Virus record (IMG/VR): IMGVR_UViG_3300017991_000257
Span: 1-34,389 of that record
Direction: 5' to 3' (one strand)
Origin: a virus
DNA length: 34,389 nucleotides
In this document: in pieces, positions 31,682-34,389 of the stretch
How the letters are laid out: each line of letters opens with the position of its first letter
Numbering within the stretch: position 1 is the stretch's first letter
The notes under the pieces: model-generated
Told to the model about the DNA's origin: nothing
Database searches by the model: none
The model's input: the letters and a program-made list of their open reading frames with translations, nothing else
Position numbers and translations under genes: made by a program

Positions 31682-32559
31682 TACTAACCCCCTATTCCGC
31701 GTCAACCGCGCGCCTGTTGGCGGACCCCCCGGCGACGGGCAAGGGGCGCCATTTGTGGCTATTCAAGGTCGCGGCGCGATTAATCCACGCCGGCGCCGAC
31801 CCCCAGGACGTCGAACGGCGCCTAACGGACTACGCCGTCCGCCATGGCTGGCGCGATAGGGTCCGGCAAATCCCAAAGGACATAGAAAAAATTACCCGGC
31901 ACGTTGCCCAAGGCGTCGCGAGGCCGGCCGCGCGGGTATCCTGGCCGCCGGCAAACGACAACGCGCGCCGGCTATTGTTCAAGGCGCCGCGGTTGTTCGA
32001 ACCCGAACCATGCCTAGCGACCGCGGCCGACGCATTGGCCGCATTGTACGACCCCAAGGAACTGGTTTGCGTCGCGCCGGCCATGACCAACGCCCATACA
32101 ATGCGGGTCCTGGAGTTCGCGCCGTCGGCCGCGACATTGCAATTCATCGTAGCAAACCCAATGCGCGCCAGGTCCGGCCGGACCCAGGACGGCAACCCGT
32201 CCGCGCGTTGTTTGGAAAACGCCGGCGACCCCGACCGGCGCCGTTTCGTCGTCGTCGAGTTCGACACCGGGGACGCGTTGCCCGACCAGGCCGCGGTATT
32301 GTCGGCGCTATCGTCGCCATTGGCGCCCCTAGTCATGGCCGTATTTAGCGGCGGGAAGTCTATCCACGGTTGGTATAGGGTAGACGGTTTGCCGTCAAAA
32401 AAGCACGTTCTAGCGTTGTTTGCCTATGCCGTTTACCTGGGGGCCGACCCTAGCCTATGGGATATGGCTAAATTGGTCCGTTTCCCCGGCGGAATCCGCG
32501 ACGGCAACATACCACAACCTATTTTTTACCTTAAAGGGGGTCCGAACCATGCCCGATAA
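31678..32559 (+). CDS. AEP-type primase
   Basis: This 293-residue protein carries features of archaeo-eukaryotic-type primases: VVEFDTGD at about residues 192-199 (hh-D/E-x-D theme, metal binding), SGGKSIHGWYRVDG (224-237), in which SGxKSxH is the nucleotide-binding motif, and DMAKLVRFPGGIRDG (262-276), in which R-x-P-G/x-x-R is typical. It primes DNA synthesis. The N-terminal part (1-100) is helical. It overlaps the helicase start by 11 bases. Confidence 0.82.
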   Translation: MILTPYSASTARLLADPPATGKGRHLWLFKVAARLIHAGADPQDVERRLTDYAVRHGWRDRVRQIPKDIEKITRHVAQGVARPAARVSWPPANDNARRLLFKAPRLFEPEPCLATAADALAALYDPKELVCVAPAMTNAHTMRVLEFAPSAATLQFIVANPMRARSGRTQDGNPSARCLENAGDPDRRRFVVVEFDTGDALPDQAAVLSALSSPLAPLVMAVFSGGKSIHGWYRVDGLPSKKHVLALFAYAVYLGADPSLWDMAKLVRFPGGIRDGNIPQPIFYLKGGPNHAR

Positions 32560-33781
32560 AGAAACCCCGGCGACAACGGCGCCGGCGGACGCCAACCCCT
32601 GGTTTTCGGATTTGCAGTTTCGCGCCTGGCTGGAACAATCCGGCCAGGCCCCTACAATCCTTCCCCCCAACGTTTCCCCGATAGACCTTTTGGATTTCCC
32701 CGTTAACGCGGACCCTAGCGAACTTATACCTAGCCGTTACCTATGCCGCGGCGGGTCGTTACTGTTGGCGGCGCCAACCGGCGTCGGGAAATCGTCGTTT
32801 ATCGTGCAATTCGCGATATCCGCGGCCGTAGGTCGCGATTTTTTCGGAATGGCATTTAACCGTCCGCTATCCGCCGTCATAGTCCAGGCCGAAAACGACC
32901 TGGGGGACCTTGCCGAAATCTACCAGGGGGTTTTTCACGCGTTTAGCGCCGGCGTCGACGGCGTCCCCGCGTTGTCCGTACCGGAAACCGAACTAGTAGC
33001 CAAAAACCTAACGTTCTACCGCGAAACCGCGCGTTCCGGCAAGGCATTTGCGGACGTTATCCGCGCCATTGCCGAAAGACACGCCCCGGACCTAATAATA
33101 GTCGACCCGGCATTGGCGTTTTTAGGCGGGGATTCGTCCGCCCAGGTCGACGTTTCGGCATGGTTGCGTAACCATATCCAGCCCGTATTACTTGAAACCG
33201 GCGTTTGCCTTGTCGTCGTACATCATAGCCCCAAACCGTTACGCCAGGCCCAGGGGCGCGACCTATGGGCCGCCGAGGATTTCGCCTACCTGGGGGCCGG
33301 GTCCGCCGAATGGGCCAATTGGGCGCGCGCCGTTTTGGTTCTAATCCGAACCGAAACCCCCGGCGTTTTCGTTTTGGTCGCGGCAAAGCGGGGAAACCGG
33401 CTAGGCTGGAAGGACGCCGACGGAAAACCCGTCCGCGAACGATTGATATCCCACGCCCGCGACCTGGACCGTATATATTGGCGCGACCCCGACTATGAGG
33501 AAACCCACAAAGAGACAAAGCGCAAGATAGCCGCGGAAGGTTTCCAGCGATTGGGCGAAGTGTTCTACGACGACAACGAACGCGCCGCGGGATTGCCGGC
33601 GCGCGAAATCATAGACCGCGCCATTACCCGACATATCACAAAGACGAAAAACCCCCGTCCCATGGTCCATAAGTGGATTACCGGACCCCAGGCGCGCGCC
33701 GTCGCGGCCGGCGTCCTGGAATCTTGCGGCGACGGTTTGTATAGGCCAAAACCCCCCGCGCCAACCAACGTACCATTTTAA
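32549..33781 (+). CDS. RecA-like replicative helicase / RepA-type ATPase
   Basis: This 410-residue protein has a Walker A at LLAAPTGVGKSSF (residues 72-84), Walker B at DLIIVDPALAFLGG (about 181-194) and a sensor strand CLVVVHHSPKP, which fits the AAA_25 / RepA-like helicase group. The C-terminus from about 325 is a winged-helix-like domain (PAREIIDRAITRHITKTKNPRPMVHKWI). With the primase it unwinds DNA at the fork. I chose ATG 32549 after AAAGGGGGTCCGAACC; the frame is open further upstream but shadows the primase. Confidence 0.86.
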   Translation: MPDKETPATTAPADANPWFSDLQFRAWLEQSGQAPTILPPNVSPIDLLDFPVNADPSELIPSRYLCRGGSLLLAAPTGVGKSSFIVQFAISAAVGRDFFGMAFNRPLSAVIVQAENDLGDLAEIYQGVFHAFSAGVDGVPALSVPETELVAKNLTFYRETARSGKAFADVIRAIAERHAPDLIIVDPALAFLGGDSSAQVDVSAWLRNHIQPVLLETGVCLVVVHHSPKPLRQAQGRDLWAAEDFAYLGAGSAEWANWARAVLVLIRTETPGVFVLVAAKRGNRLGWKDADGKPVRERLISHARDLDRIYWRDPDYEETHKETKRKIAAEGFQRLGEVFYDDNERAAGLPAREIIDRAITRHITKTKNPRPMVHKWITGPQARAVAAGVLESCGDGLYRPKPPAPTNVPF

Positions 33782-34020
33782 CCTATAGGCTAAACAATGT
33801 TAGATAGCGTAACCGCTAACCGTAACCGCCCCGTTACCGGCGTAACCGGCTATTCTCGCCTTGGGTACCGAGAGGGGGCGTATACCGTACCCGTAACCTC
33901 CCCCCCCTGTAAAGGGGGGGGGGGTTACGTTAGGGACGGTTACGCCCCCGGCCCCTGGCCGGCCCGTATCCGGTTACGCTATTGGTTACGGTTACACCAA
34001 CAACGAAAGGATAAAAAGAA
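33782..34020. other. Symmetrical GTAACC / GGTTAC repeat array (candidate origin or control region)
   Basis: This is the largest gap in the window apart from the end. GTAACC occurs four times in forward form (33809, 33822, 33842, 33893) and then GGTTAC occurs five times in reverse form (33923, 33938, 33972, 33984, 33990), with a few near copies such as GTTACC at 33833. The two sets face each other around a hairpin at 33893-33928. A CCTATAGG palindrome lies at 33782-33789. Repeats with inverted orientation around a hairpin are typical of origin or partition-like sites, but no binding protein is recognised. A reading frame (33797-34060) crosses the array but is not taken as a gene. Confidence 0.8.
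33893..33928 (+). terminator. 15-pair hairpin at the centre of the repeat array
   Basis: GTAACCT followed by eight C (33893-33907) faces eleven G followed by TTAC (33914-33928), with a 6-base TGTAAA loop. In RNA the stem is 15 pairs with one G-U pair. There is no U-tract after it, so a terminator role is uncertain. It could equally be the core of an origin or a polymerase-blocking structure. Confidence 0.5.
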
Positions 34021-34233
34021 ATGCAGACGCCGAACAAGACTAGCGAACAACGCGGGTTAAAGAAACTACGCGACCCCGGCGGCTGGCTAGTCCGCGCCGA
34101 ACATCCCGAATGGTCGCGGCCTAACCGAAAGGCCGCGGCAAGGATTATAGCGCGCCAGGCGCGCGCAAAGGCCCAAGGAATGGACAATAGGTCCCAGGGG
34201 TATACCTTGCCCGGGTCGGCAAAGAAAGTTTAA
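34021..34233 (+). CDS. Small basic hypothetical protein
   Basis: This 70-residue protein is basic and helical (SEQRGLKKLRDPGGWLVRAEHPEWSRPNRKAAARIIARQARAKAQG). ATG 34021 follows CGAAAGGATAAAAAGA, a good ribosome binding site. No family is recognised. It starts immediately after the repeat array. Confidence 0.6.
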   Translation: MQTPNKTSEQRGLKKLRDPGGWLVRAEHPEWSRPNRKAAARIIARQARAKAQGMDNRSQGYTLPGSAKKV

Positions 34234-34245
34234 GGACGGGCCGCT

Positions 34246-34389
34246 ATGGCTAAACAGAAAAAGCGAACGTGTATGGGTTGCGGCGCCGTCATGCCGGCGT
34301 CCAAGGGGATAACCGATTCGCATTACTGCGAAATCTGTAGAAAAGACAAACCCCCCAATGGGTCCTTCCAGCCCCAAAACAAGGCAACC
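34246..34389 (+). CDS. Zinc-ribbon protein, 3' end outside the window
   Basis: ATG 34246 begins a basic start (MAKQKKRTCMGCG) with CXXC at residues 9-12 and CXXC at 28-31 (CEICRK), a zinc ribbon. The frame is open to the last base, so at least 48 residues are present and the end is missing. Function is unknown. A nucleic-acid role is likely. Confidence 0.6.
   Translation, partial: MAKQKKRTCMGCGAVMPASKGITDSHYCEICRKDKPPNGSFQPQNKAT

Noticed and set aside
33797-34060. Possible 87-residue protein reading through the repeat array
   Set aside because: It has no good ribosome binding site, its amino acids simply follow the GTAACC repeats, it crosses the long hairpin and it overlaps the better-supported gene at 34021.

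Overview
This window is most of a tailed-phage (siphovirus-type, HK97-fold) genome, or a prophage-derived contig. It is GC-rich and tightly packed, and every supported gene lies on the + strand. Neighbouring genes often share ATGA, GTGA or TAATG start/stop overlaps. I found no integrase, lysogeny repressor, tRNA or host housekeeping gene, so a virulent phage is the simplest reading. The host cannot be named; a small lipoprotein in the lysis region hints at a Gram-negative host.

Layout. 66-2057: large terminase. 2073-6068: an unusual insertion between terminase and portal, holding a radical SAM protein and three different glycosyltransferases (CgeB-like; GT-A with a DDD motif; one resembling polypeptide GalNAc-transferases with a DGH motif). 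The last is fused in frame to a DNA-binding-like tail that has its own ribosome binding site. 6176-12081: gpW-like protein, portal, prohead protease with a nested scaffold, major capsid protein, head-closure protein, gp10-like protein, tail terminator, tail tube. 12100-12800: tail-assembly chaperone pair joined by a canonical A AAA AAC -1 frameshift site. 12800-22496: tape measure, distal tail and adhesion proteins (CBM5/12-like repeats, BspA-like repeats, LamG-like fold, a zinc metallopeptidase). 22513-23944: lysis region candidates, a DUF1353 protein and a small NrdD-C-terminus-like protein. 23945-27471: early-type region with two sigma70-like promoters carrying operator palindromes, many small genes, and a DpdA-like (TGT-fold) candidate DNA 7-deazaguanine transferase. 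27540-33781: replication module (SSB-like protein, PD-(D/E)XK nuclease, family A DNA polymerase, AEP-type primase, RecA-like helicase). 33782-34020: a symmetrical GTAACC/GGTTAC repeat array around a long hairpin, a candidate origin or control site. The window ends inside a small zinc-ribbon gene.

Most notable: six virion-type proteins (major capsid, head closure, tail terminator, tail tube and two distal tail/adhesion proteins) end in pure runs of threonine (15, 8, 17, 6, 24 and 4 residues) directly before the stop codon. The same genome carries a GalNAc-transferase-like enzyme, two further glycosyltransferases and a radical SAM enzyme. I infer a phage-encoded system that O-glycosylates C-terminal threonine tails on head and tail. 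In addition, a by-eye scan found no GATC and no AGCT anywhere in the window, which fits restriction pressure and sits beside a candidate DNA-modification gene.
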